Assembly: GCF_024436175.1 (NCBI RefSeq)
Contig: NZ_JANFQP010000001.1
Coordinates: 620,001-684,000 of the forward strand
From: Kaistella montana
GTDB taxonomy: Bacteria > Bacteroidota > Bacteroidia > Flavobacteriales > Weeksellaceae
Length of the DNA: 64,000 nucleotides
Direction of reading: 5' to 3'
The notes beneath the pieces are model-generated. The model did no database searches, was not told the origin of the DNA, and saw only the letters and a program-made list of their open reading frames with translations. The position numbers and the translations under genes were made by a program. Every line of letters starts with the position of its first letter. Positions within the stretch are counted from its first letter, which is position 1. This document shows, piece by piece, positions 17,550 through 25,253 of the stretch.

Positions 17550-18014
17550 TTATTTTTTCTTCTTTTTCCCTTTTTTTTGTTTCTTTTTCTCCTTTTTCTT
17601 TAAAGTTTTATCAGAAGTAATTTCGTCAATAAAATCGACAATTGGATTTTCATTTTCAAGTTTTTTTGTTTCGAAAAGTGAGTCCAAATCTGCTTTTGCC
17701 AGCATTTTTGTATCTAGTAATGTTTTTAGCAATTCACTCGCAGAATTTTGAAAATATTGTTCTAGAAAGCTTTTCAGCCGAAATATTTTATAATCTTCAT
17801 AAGGAATAGCGACGGTATATTTGAAAATTCTTCCTTCCTTTTCAATGGTTAAAAACTCTTTTTCTACCAAAATTTTTATAAAAGTAGAAACGGTATTTTG
17901 GTGAGGTTTCGGTTCGGGATATTCTTCCATAACATCTTTCATATAAGCGGAATTCAGCTTCCAAAGGATGTTCATTAAAAGTTCTTCGGCATGGGTGAGT
18001 TGGTTTATTTTCAT
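17550..18014 (-). CDS. BlaI/MecI/CopY-family repressor with poly-lysine tail
   Basis: This 154-residue winged-helix repressor has the family pattern LTHAEELLMNILWKL, then PHQNTVSTFIKILVEKEFL (recognition helix) and GRIFKYTVAIPYEDYK. These proteins bind palindromic operators as dimers and are usually inactivated by a partner BlaR1/MecR1 M56 peptidase. No such peptidase is adjacent. The last 17 or so residues are almost entirely lysine, encoded by an A/T homopolymer-rich tract (17550-17600), which is unusual for the family. It sits 4 bp after the PAP2-like stop and upstream of DUF4153, so these membrane proteins are candidate co-regulated partners. Confidence 0.85.
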   Translation of the reverse strand: MKINQLTHAEELLMNILWKLNSAYMKDVMEEYPEPKPHQNTVSTFIKILVEKEFLTIEKEGRIFKYTVAIPYEDYKIFRLKSFLEQYFQNSASELLKTLLDTKMLAKADLDSLFETKKLENENPIVDFIDEITSDKTLKKKEKKKQKKGKKKKK

Positions 18015-18018
18015 AATT

Positions 18019-18621
18019 TTAATGGTGGATTTGGATATGGGTATAAAGATAAATAAAAGATACGAAACCAGCGATAAGAGCGCCTGAAACGACCTCCTCG
18101 ATGGTGTGTCTTTTGAGAATAACTCTGGATATTCCTACTAGAATAGTAATGAAAAACCATATAACTCCCAATTTCGGATTGATTGAAAAAAATAAAGCAG
18201 CAACGAAAAGGTTGAAAGCGGTATGCATGGAGCTTTTGATGAAATAATTGCTTATTTGCATTACCAAAAGTAAAATCATAAGAAAAACCATGACCAGATC
18301 TGTATTTTCATTGAGAAAAAAATCATACAGAAGATAGACAAGGATAGCTCCAATTATAAAAAAATAAAGACTTTTTCGTTGTTGACGATTCGAAACATCC
18401 ATATTCGTATAATTACCATTTTTCACATTCCAGAAAATCCAAATGGAAATAGGCAGAATCATCAATAGAAGAATAGGTAAAAACCGTGCTGCAGCTTCAT
18501 TTACGGAATAATTCTCGTAACTGAAATACAGAAAATACAGAAAAAGAGAGGTGAGTGGATTGAAAAAATTAGAAATAATTTTCGAAATTCCGGTTATCAA
18601 TGGAGGTGTACTTTTAAGCAT
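18019..18621 (-). CDS. PAP2-like membrane protein
   Basis: This 200-residue protein with about six hydrophobic segments resembles the type 2 phosphatidic acid phosphatase family. A motif-2-like SSMHTAF and a motif-3-like SRVILKRHTIEE are present. In the canonical motif the residue four after His is Asp; here it is Glu. The motif-1 KxxxxxxRP pattern is not seen; DVSNRQQRKS occupies that area. Activity is therefore uncertain. If active, it would dephosphorylate lipid or isoprenoid phosphates at the membrane. It is the first gene of the minus-strand operon with the BlaI-like and DUF4153 genes and diverges from pdhA. Confidence 0.75.
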   Translation of the reverse strand: MLKSTPPLITGISKIISNFFNPLTSLFLYFLYFSYENYSVNEAAARFLPILLLMILPISIWIFWNVKNGNYTNMDVSNRQQRKSLYFFIIGAILVYLLYDFFLNENTDLVMVFLMILLLVMQISNYFIKSSMHTAFNLFVAALFFSINPKLGVIWFFITILVGISRVILKRHTIEEVVSGALIAGFVSFIYLYTHIQIHH

Positions 18622-18711
18622 AGAAATAAATAGAGTTTCAAAAATAAGTTTTTATCTGTTAATAATGAATATTTATCAACATATACTAACGTTTAAGACA
18701 AAGATTTTTAT

Positions 18712-18719
18712 TATTTTTG
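18712..18719 (+). promoter_or_regulatory. -7 element for pdhA
   Basis: TATTTTTG matches TAnnTTTG, 19 bp before the ATG. A weak -33-like GTTTAAG lies about 17 bp upstream. Confidence 0.45.
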
Positions 18720-18738
18720 CTGAATATTTCGATTAAAT

Positions 18739-19743
18739 ATGAAAGAATTTTCAAAAGAAGTGTACCTTAAATGGTATGAAGAAATGACGATGTGGAGAAG
18801 GTTTGAAGACAAATGCCGTTCTCTTTACCTCAAACAAAAAATCAGAGGATTTTTACATTTATATAACGGTCAGGAAGCAATTCCCGCAGGTTTTACCCAT
18901 GCGATGGATCTTACAAAAGACAGTATGATTACCGCCTACCGTTGCCACATACATCCAATGGCGATGGGAGTTGATCCGAAACGAATCATGGCCGAACTTT
19001 GTGGTAAAGCAACCGGAACATCCGGCGGAATGGGTGGTTCTATGCACATTTTCAGCAAAGAAAAAAGATTTTATGGCGGTCACGGTATTGTGGGCGGTCA
19101 AATTCCTTTAGGAGCAGGAATCGCTTTTGCTGATAAATATTTCGAAACTGGTGGGGTGAATATCTGTTTCTTCGGAGATGGTGCAGCGCGACAAGGTTCT
19201 CTTCACGAAACCTTCAACATGGCCATGAACTGGAAGCTTCCTGTGGTTTTCGTTGTAGAAAACAACCAATATGCAATGGGAACTTCGGTAAAAAGAACCG
19301 CAAACCATGAAGATATCTACAAATTAGGACTTGGTTATGAAATGCCATGTTTACCTGTAGATGCTATGGATCCTGAAAAAGTGGCTGAAGCTGCTTACGA
19401 AGCCATCGAGAGAGCAAGAAGAGGAGATGGACCAACCTTCATCGAAGCGAGAACTTATCGTTACAGAGGTCACTCAATGTCGGATGCTGAACCTTATAGA
19501 ACTAAGGATGAAGTAGCTGAACATAAAAAAGATGATCCTATCGAGATCGTGAAGAAAAGAATTCTTGACAATAATTGGGCAACCGAAGATGAGTTGAATG
19601 CTCTTGACGAAAAATCAAAAGAATTCGTAGAAGAATGTGTAGAATTTATGGAGCAATCTCCGTATCCAACTGCAGATAAAGTGTACGAATACGTTTATGC
19701 TCAGGAAGATTATCCATTCCTTAATAAATTAGAAAATAATTAA
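18739..19743 (+). CDS. pdhA: pyruvate dehydrogenase E1 component, alpha subunit
   Basis: This 334-residue thiamine-diphosphate enzyme subunit decarboxylates pyruvate in the pyruvate dehydrogenase complex. The ThDP motif begins FFGDGAARQG and ends VVFVVENNQYAMGTS, the expected GDG to NN spacing. The phosphorylation-loop-like region TYRYRGHSMSDAEPYRT is conserved. The N-terminus has GFLHLYNGQEAIPAG, which marks the alpha subunit. The beta subunit is not encoded here; the next gene is E2, so the beta gene must lie elsewhere. The 69-bp gap to E2 suggests co-transcription. Confidence 0.96.
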   Translation: MKEFSKEVYLKWYEEMTMWRRFEDKCRSLYLKQKIRGFLHLYNGQEAIPAGFTHAMDLTKDSMITAYRCHIHPMAMGVDPKRIMAELCGKATGTSGGMGGSMHIFSKEKRFYGGHGIVGGQIPLGAGIAFADKYFETGGVNICFFGDGAARQGSLHETFNMAMNWKLPVVFVVENNQYAMGTSVKRTANHEDIYKLGLGYEMPCLPVDAMDPEKVAEAAYEAIERARRGDGPTFIEARTYRYRGHSMSDAEPYRTKDEVAEHKKDDPIEIVKKRILDNNWATEDELNALDEKSKEFVEECVEFMEQSPYPTADKVYEYVYAQEDYPFLNKLENN

Positions 19744-19812
19744 TAATTTATTCTGAAAACGAAAACTGATTTACTAGCAATCGTTTTTAAATTTTAAATA
19801 AGAAAAAAATAT

Positions 19813-21441
19813 ATGGCTGAAGTAATTACAATGCCGCGTCTTTCCGATACAATGACGGATGGTAAAGTGGCTAAATGGCACAAAAAAGTTGGTGATGCAG
19901 TAAAAGAAGGAGATATTTTGGCTGAAATTGAAACCGATAAAGCCGTTCAGGATTTTGAATCGGAATTCAACGGAACACTTCTATACATCGGGACTGAAGA
20001 GGGTGGCTCTTCTCCTGTTGATGCTGTCTTAGCTATTATCGGTGAGGCAGGTGAAGATATTTCAGCTTTGAAAGGTGGAAATGCTGTTGCAGGAATTCCT
20101 GAAGAAAATAAAACTGAAGACAACGTTACTGCTGTAGAAACTACAAAACCAGTAGAAAAAGAAGAAGCTCAGTCTTCTGCTGAAATCCCGGCAGGTGTTG
20201 AAATTATTACCATGCCTCGACTTTCAGATACCATGACTGAAGGAAAGGTTGCAAAATGGCATAAAAAAGTTGGTGATACTGTAAAAGAAGGTGATATTTT
20301 AGCTGAAATCGAAACAGATAAAGCTGTTCAGGATTTCGAATCTGAATTCAACGGAAACCTTTTATATATTGGTACTGAAGAAGGTGGAGCAAGCCCTGTT
20401 GATGCAGTTCTGGCAATTATTGGTCCCGCAGGAACTGATGTTTCTGGAATTATTTCCGGAGGTGGAAAAAAAGCAGAATCTAAACCGGTTGCTGAAGTTA
20501 AAGAAGAAAAAGTTGCTGAGTCACAAACTGCTCAAGCAGCACCTGTTGCAACTTCATCAAATGAAAGAATTGCAATTTCTCCTTTAGCTAAGAAAATTGC
20601 AGAGGAAAAAGGTGTTGATTTAAATGCTTTGAAAGGAAGTGGCGAAAACGGAAGAATTGTAAAAAAAGACGTTGAAAGTTATACTCCGGCTACTGCTAAT
20701 CAAGCGAAACCAGTTGTTGCTGAAGCAAAACCTGCTCCACAAGTAATGAATTTCGTTCAGGGTGAAGATTCTGAAACTCCAAACTCTCAGGTGAGAAATG
20801 TAATTGCGAAAAGACTTTCTGAAAGTAAATTTACCGCACCACATTATTATCTGATTGTTGAAATCAACATGGATAAAGCAATTGAGGCCAGAAAAGAAAT
20901 CAATTCTTTACCAGATACCAAAATTTCATTCAACGATATGGTGATTAAAGCTACAGCAATGGCTTTAAGAAAACACCCGCAAGTGAATTCTACATGGCAT
21001 GCTGATAAAATTGTTCACCACGGAAATATCAATGTTGGTGTTGCAGTAGCAATTCCTGATGGATTGGTGGTTCCTGTATTGAAAAATGCAGATCAAATGA
21101 ATTATAACCAAATTTCAGCTGCAGTGAAAGATATGGCTGGAAGAGCGAAAAGCAAAGGTTTGAAAGCCAATGAAATGGAAGGTTCTACGTTCTCAATTTC
21201 CAATTTAGGAATGTTTGGAATCGAAACTTTCACTTCAATTATCAATCAACCGAATTCCGCGATTCTTTCCGTGGGTGCAATTGTAGAAAAACCAATCGTA
21301 AAAGATGGCCAAATCGTGGTTGGAAATACCATGAAACTTTCACTTGCATGTGATCACAGAGTGGTAGATGGTGCTACAGGAGCCGAATTTTTACAAACTT
21401 TGAGAACTTATTTGGAGCAACCTTTGACTTTATTGCTCTAG
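19813..21441 (+). CDS. pdhC: pyruvate dehydrogenase E2, dihydrolipoamide acetyltransferase
   Basis: This 542-residue E2 core subunit transfers acetyl groups to CoA. It has two lipoyl domains (about 1-80 and 131-210), each with the lipoylated Lys in ETDKA (Lys43 in the first) and almost identical sequence. A linker rich in Ala/Glu follows, then a peripheral-subunit-binding domain (ISPLAKKIAEEKGVDL, about 255-292). The catalytic domain (about 315-542) ends with DHRVVDGATGAEF, containing the active-site His and Asp. The last residues LEQPLTLLL are a normal E2 end. The near identity of the two lipoyl domains suggests recent duplication or conversion. It is followed by a terminator. Confidence 0.96.
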   Translation: MAEVITMPRLSDTMTDGKVAKWHKKVGDAVKEGDILAEIETDKAVQDFESEFNGTLLYIGTEEGGSSPVDAVLAIIGEAGEDISALKGGNAVAGIPEENKTEDNVTAVETTKPVEKEEAQSSAEIPAGVEIITMPRLSDTMTEGKVAKWHKKVGDTVKEGDILAEIETDKAVQDFESEFNGNLLYIGTEEGGASPVDAVLAIIGPAGTDVSGIISGGGKKAESKPVAEVKEEKVAESQTAQAAPVATSSNERIAISPLAKKIAEEKGVDLNALKGSGENGRIVKKDVESYTPATANQAKPVVAEAKPAPQVMNFVQGEDSETPNSQVRNVIAKRLSESKFTAPHYYLIVEINMDKAIEARKEINSLPDTKISFNDMVIKATAMALRKHPQVNSTWHADKIVHHGNINVGVAVAIPDGLVVPVLKNADQMNYNQISAAVKDMAGRAKSKGLKANEMEGSTFSISNLGMFGIETFTSIINQPNSAILSVGAIVEKPIVKDGQIVVGNTMKLSLACDHRVVDGATGAEFLQTLRTYLEQPLTLLL

Positions 21442-21461
21442 TTTTCATAAAACATACTTTT

Positions 21462-21496
21462 AAAATCCTTTCAAAATATTTTTTGAAAGGATTTTT
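21462..21496 (+). terminator. Rho-independent terminator after pdhC
   Basis: AAAATCCTTTCAAAA pairs with TTTTGAAAGGATTTT over a 4-nt loop, with a T-rich tail. Confidence 0.85.
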
Positions 21497-21521
21497 ATTT
21501 AAATATTAAAATCATTTTCAC

Positions 21522-21529
21522 TATTTTTG
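21522..21529 (+). promoter_or_regulatory. -7 element immediately before the LolD-like gene
   Basis: TATTTTTG matches TAnnTTTG and ends only 5 bp before the ATG at 21535, so transcription would begin at or next to the start codon. Confidence 0.4.
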
Positions 21530-21534
21530 AAGCT

Positions 21535-22203
21535 ATGATAAAAGCAAGCAATATTCATAAATCATACGGAGATTTAGAGGTTCTGAAAGGAGTTGATATT
21601 CATATTTTGGAAGGCGAAGTTGTTTCCATTGTTGGAGAATCGGGTGCCGGAAAATCTACCCTTTTGCAAATCTTGGGAACTCTTGATACGCCTACCAATC
21701 CTAAAAATTTCAACACTGAAATCACTTTGGCAGGACAATCTTTCATTAATATGAATGATCGGCAACTTTCCAGATTCCGAAATGAGAATATTGGCTTTGT
21801 TTTTCAGTTTCATCAGCTTTTGCCAGAATTTACAGCCTTAGAAAATGTTTTGCTCCCTACGAGAATTTCCGGGAAAAACGAAAAAGAATCTTTGGAGAAG
21901 GCTCACTCGCTTTTTGAAGATTTGAATATTGCACATCGTCTTCATCATAAACCCAACGAAATGTCGGGAGGAGAAGCTCAAAGAGCTGCCGTAGCAAGAG
22001 CCCTCATCAATTCGCCAAAAATAATTTTCGCTGATGAACCTACGGGGAATTTAGACTCGAAAAATGCAGATGATTTGCACCAGCTCTTTTTTGATTTACG
22101 AGATAAATACAACCAAACTTTTGTTATTGTGACCCATAATTCAGGGCTTGCAGAAATTACAGATCGTAAATTGGTGATGAAAGATGGACAAATTATTTCA
22201 TAA
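21535..22203 (+). CDS. ABC transporter ATP-binding protein, LolD-like
   Basis: This 222-residue ABC ATPase of the LolD/MacB/FtsE type has Walker A GESGAGKSTLL, Q-loop FQFHQLLPEFTALENV, signature MSGGEAQRAAVARAL, Walker B IIFADEPTGNLDS and the switch His in VIVTHN. The LPEFTALENV segment is characteristic of LolD, which powers lipoprotein release from the inner membrane to LolA. A LolA-family gene lies at the other end of the window, but no LolC/E permease is adjacent. A MacB-type function is the alternative. The start ATG is preceded so closely by a -7 element that the mRNA may be leaderless. Confidence 0.88.
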   Translation: MIKASNIHKSYGDLEVLKGVDIHILEGEVVSIVGESGAGKSTLLQILGTLDTPTNPKNFNTEITLAGQSFINMNDRQLSRFRNENIGFVFQFHQLLPEFTALENVLLPTRISGKNEKESLEKAHSLFEDLNIAHRLHHKPNEMSGGEAQRAAVARALINSPKIIFADEPTGNLDSKNADDLHQLFFDLRDKYNQTFVIVTHNSGLAEITDRKLVMKDGQIIS

Positions 22204-22270
22204 ATCCGATTTTAATACTAGTTTTTGATTAATTTTAAAACGTAGTTTTTTAGCAGTAAATATCTTTATC

Positions 22271-22948
22271 ATGTCCATAAAATTTCTTGCTGAAGACGAT
22301 CAGCCACGGGAAAAATTTTTATTGAAAGGTAAAAATTCACTTTCTGATGCAGAATTACTGGCAATCATCATGGGAAGTGGTAATCGGGAAGATTCAGCGG
22401 TGGATTTAGGAAGAAAAATTCTCCATTCGGTAGGGAATAATTGGCACAATTTATCATTGCTTTCCATTTCAGATTTAATGAAATTTAAAGGAGTAGGCGA
22501 GGCAAAAGCGATTTCTATAGCAACCGCACTCGAAATTGGACGCAGAAGAGTTTCTCAGGAAGTTCCCGAAAAAGTCCAGATTTCCGAAAGCAAAGATTTT
22601 TATAGAGTTTTACAGCCTTATTTATCCGATTTGCAAACCGAGGAATTTTGGGCGGTTTTTCTTAATCAAAACAATAGGATTTTAGGTAAATCGAAACTCT
22701 TTTCTGGAGGGATTAATCAGTCGGTGGTGGACGTGAGAATTTTATTTAAAACTGCTTTGGAACTTTTTGCGACAGGAATCGGCATTGCTCACAACCATCC
22801 ATCAGGAAATTTGAAACCCAGCCAGGAAGATTTGCGCATTACCAAACAAATCAGTGAAGCCGGAAAACTATTAAACATTCAACTTTTGGATCATCTCATT
22901 ATTTCACAAAATTCTTATTTCAGTTTTGCTGACGAAAATTTGTTATGA
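22271..22948 (+). CDS. radC: RadC-family (UPF0758) JAB-domain protein
   Basis: This 225-residue protein has an N-terminal helix-hairpin-helix region (LMKFKGVGEAKAISIATALEIGRR, about 70-95 in part). A C-terminal JAB/MPN metalloprotease-like domain carries the motif AHNHPSGNLKPSQED and a downstream LLDHLIIS. The metal ligands (His-x-His and Asp) are intact. Despite the name, a direct role in recombination repair has not held up for the family, and its substrate is unknown. Its stop overlaps the next ATG by 4 bp, so the two genes are co-translated. Confidence 0.93.
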   Translation: MSIKFLAEDDQPREKFLLKGKNSLSDAELLAIIMGSGNREDSAVDLGRKILHSVGNNWHNLSLLSISDLMKFKGVGEAKAISIATALEIGRRRVSQEVPEKVQISESKDFYRVLQPYLSDLQTEEFWAVFLNQNNRILGKSKLFSGGINQSVVDVRILFKTALELFATGIGIAHNHPSGNLKPSQEDLRITKQISEAGKLLNIQLLDHLIISQNSYFSFADENLL

Positions 22949-23841
22949 TTAAAAGACTAAAATACCAAGAAATAGATTTTGGAAAATATGAGGAATGTCT
23001 GCTGCGATCAGAACAGTATAAATATTCGGCAGAAAAACCATATTTGGATATTACCTCCAAAAAAAAATGGGAACTTCTCGTTTATAAAGATTACGAGGCG
23101 GTAATGCCAATTCCATACATCACAAAAATGGGGATCAAAGTTGTGGTAAACCCTAAACTTTGTCAGCAACTTGGTGTTTTTTCGAAAACCGATTCTGCGA
23201 AGATTAACGATTTGTTTTTAGATTATTTCGAGAAAAAATACCGGATTTGGTATTATGCTTTTAATGATAAAAACAACTTTTCGAAACAGTTAAAACAAAG
23301 AAAAAATTTCCTGATTTTCCCTGAGAAATATGAGAATGTTCAGAAAAAATATTCTCCTAAAAGAAAGCGTAAACTCAGATTAGATCCGGAAGTTTTGGAG
23401 GAATCTCAGGTTTCAGTTGATGTCAATTTTGATGAAGCTAAAAACTTTATCGAAAACAATATAATGGGAGTAGATAAAAAAAGCGATTTAGCTGATTTTA
23501 TTATGATTTTTGAAGCATTTTATCAAGAAGGTTCGCTTCAGTTTTATGCATTTTATTATCAAAAAAAGATGATTAATTTGATTGCAATGCACATCAGTTC
23601 GAAATCAGTAACGCTTTTGGGAACATTTAATGATAAAAATTTCGTGAAATTAAGCGGAGCTTCAATACTCATAGATTACGCAATAAAAAATCATATCGAA
23701 ACCAGGATTTTCGATTTTGAAGGTAGCGAAATTCCTTCTGTAGAAGAGTTTTTTCGAGGTTTCCGGCCGGAATTGAAGCCTTATACAGTAATTCAAAATT
23801 CAAAGAAAAATTTGGTTAAAAGAATATTTTTTGCTCGCTGA
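22945..23841 (+). CDS. FemAB/GNAT-like hypothetical protein
   Basis: This 298-residue soluble protein has no signal peptide. The C-terminal half has a GNAT/FemX-like pattern: LQFYAFYYQKKMINLIA, GASILIDYAIKN, then the typical FDFEGSEIPSVEEFFRGF, which matches the last strand/helix of FemAB-type acyltransferases in Bacteroidota. The family transfers amino acids or acyl groups, but the acceptor here is unknown. The gene starts within the radC stop (ATGA overlap), so it belongs to the radC transcript. No annotation-grade function is offered beyond the fold. Confidence 0.7.
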   Translation: MIKRLKYQEIDFGKYEECLLRSEQYKYSAEKPYLDITSKKKWELLVYKDYEAVMPIPYITKMGIKVVVNPKLCQQLGVFSKTDSAKINDLFLDYFEKKYRIWYYAFNDKNNFSKQLKQRKNFLIFPEKYENVQKKYSPKRKRKLRLDPEVLEESQVSVDVNFDEAKNFIENNIMGVDKKSDLADFIMIFEAFYQEGSLQFYAFYYQKKMINLIAMHISSKSVTLLGTFNDKNFVKLSGASILIDYAIKNHIETRIFDFEGSEIPSVEEFFRGFRPELKPYTVIQNSKKNLVKRIFFAR

Positions 23842-23940
23842 ATTCTTTTGTCAATGGTTTTATTTTTCAATTCTTTTTTTTGTTTTTATTCAAAAAAACA
23901 AAGTCAAAAAAGTAATTTTTCTAGAATAACTAAAAAGTCG

Positions 23941-23948
23941 TAATTTTG
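23941..23948 (+). promoter_or_regulatory. -7 element before DUF7935-like gene
   Basis: TAATTTTG matches TAnnTTTG and lies 17 bp before the ATG at 23966. It marks a new transcription unit after the radC pair. Confidence 0.45.
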
Positions 23949-23965
23949 CACTCTCATTATTGTTT

Positions 23966-24475
23966 ATGATCGATTCGCCTTATTTTCCGTATGCTTTTGC
24001 TTTGCTGGTGGCTTTTCCTTTTTTGGTTTTCATCAGACAGTTTGTTTTTAGCTACATTAAACTTAAAAATCAGGAGATTAAATTATTGACAATTAAAGGG
24101 ACTTCTGAACAACGAGTACATGCTTATGAGCGACTTACGCTTTTTTTGGAAAGGTTGAAACCATCCAATTTAGTCAGTAAATTCGACCGGAATCTTGCGC
24201 CGCATGAGTTTGTTTTTCTCATCGAAAAGACCATCAATGAAGAGTTTGATTATAATGCTTCACAGCAACTTTATATCACTTCTAAAACCTGGAAAAATGT
24301 AGTCAACTGTAAAAACAATATGTTGCATTTGCTTCACAAAACCTATGAAAATTTAAATGAAAATTCATCTTTGGACGATTATAAAACTGTTTTCTTGATG
24401 AATTATATGAATGAAGAAGATTTCATTGCGAATTGTTTAGAAGATTTAAGAAAAGAAAATTTAATAGTAAATTAA
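23966..24475 (+). CDS. membrane-anchored hypothetical protein (DUF7935-like)
   Basis: This 169-residue protein has one N-terminal membrane helix (about 7-28) and a helical cytosolic part. The segment RVHAYERLTLFLERLKPSNL and the later EFDYNASQQLYIT resemble a Flavobacteriia-specific family (DUF7935, from memory). The ATG at 23966 is preferred over an in-frame TTG two codons earlier because it follows a -7 element with a normal short leader. Function is unknown. It sits 9 bp ahead of the soluble pyrophosphatase gene and is probably co-transcribed with it. Confidence 0.7.
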   Translation: MIDSPYFPYAFALLVAFPFLVFIRQFVFSYIKLKNQEIKLLTIKGTSEQRVHAYERLTLFLERLKPSNLVSKFDRNLAPHEFVFLIEKTINEEFDYNASQQLYITSKTWKNVVNCKNNMLHLLHKTYENLNENSSLDDYKTVFLMNYMNEEDFIANCLEDLRKENLIVN

Positions 24476-24484
24476 TATAAATAA

Positions 24485-25096
24485 ATGATACCAAATTTTA
24501 AAGCACATCCTTGGCATGGGATTTCTGCAGGAGCAGAAGCGCCAAATATTGTGAATGTTTTTGTAGAAATAGTTCCTTCGGATACCATCAAATACGAAAT
24601 CGATAAGCAAAGTGGTTACCTGAAAGTAGATCGTCCGCAACAGTTTTCTAATATTATTCCGGCTTTGTACGGATTTATTCCTAGAACTTATTGTCATGAT
24701 GAAGTTCTGAAACTTGCCATTGAAAGTGGTGCAACCGACGTGAATACTGGAGATTTAGATCCACTTGATATTTGCGTGCTTAGCTCGCACAATATCCACG
24801 CAGGAGGGATGTTGATGGAAGCAATTCCAATCGGAGGTTTCAAAATGATTGATAAAGGCGAAGCAGACGACAAAATTGTAGCTGTGATGAAAGGTGATCA
24901 TGCTTTTGGCCATTTCCGCGATGTTTCGGAATTACCGCAAGCTGAAATCAAAAGATTAATGCATTACTTTCTAACCTACAAAAATCTTCCGGATGAACCG
25001 GCAAAATGTAGAATCGAGGAAGTTTATGGTGCTGAACATGCAAAAAAAGTAATCAAAGCTTCTCAAAAAGATTACGCAAGTAAATTCGGAGGTTAA
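24485..25096 (+). CDS. ppa: soluble type I inorganic pyrophosphatase
   Basis: This 203-residue cytosolic enzyme hydrolyses pyrophosphate to phosphate and pulls biosynthetic reactions forward. Type I landmarks include VEIVPSDTIKYEIDKQSG, ALYGFIPRTYC, the metal-binding TGDLDPLDICVL and DKGEADDKIVAVM. The signature pattern normally has a small or acidic residue between the first two Asp; here it is Leu (DLDPLD), a mild deviation. The C-terminal half matches the Bacteroidota variety with HFRDVSELPQAEI. It is followed by a UUCG-type terminator and then by a membrane pyrophosphatase gene. Confidence 0.92.
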   Translation: MIPNFKAHPWHGISAGAEAPNIVNVFVEIVPSDTIKYEIDKQSGYLKVDRPQQFSNIIPALYGFIPRTYCHDEVLKLAIESGATDVNTGDLDPLDICVLSSHNIHAGGMLMEAIPIGGFKMIDKGEADDKIVAVMKGDHAFGHFRDVSELPQAEIKRLMHYFLTYKNLPDEPAKCRIEEVYGAEHAKKVIKASQKDYASKFGG

Positions 25097-25121
25097 TCCA
25101 AAATACTTCTCAGATATAATA

Positions 25122-25150
25122 AAAACAGGTGTTCGCATCTGTTTTTTTTT
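25122..25150 (+). terminator. UUCG-tetraloop terminator after ppa
   Basis: AAAACAGGTG and CATCTGTTTT pair (one G-U) around TTCG (25132-25135), followed by a run of nine or more T. It separates ppa from the membrane pyrophosphatase gene. Confidence 0.9.
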
Positions 25151-25253
25151 GTTGATTTCCGTCATGAAAAAAAATTACAACTATTTGAAAATAAATGTGT
25201 ACTTTAGATTTAAGGTTTTATTTAACAATTCGTTAACATTAAAAAAATAATCT

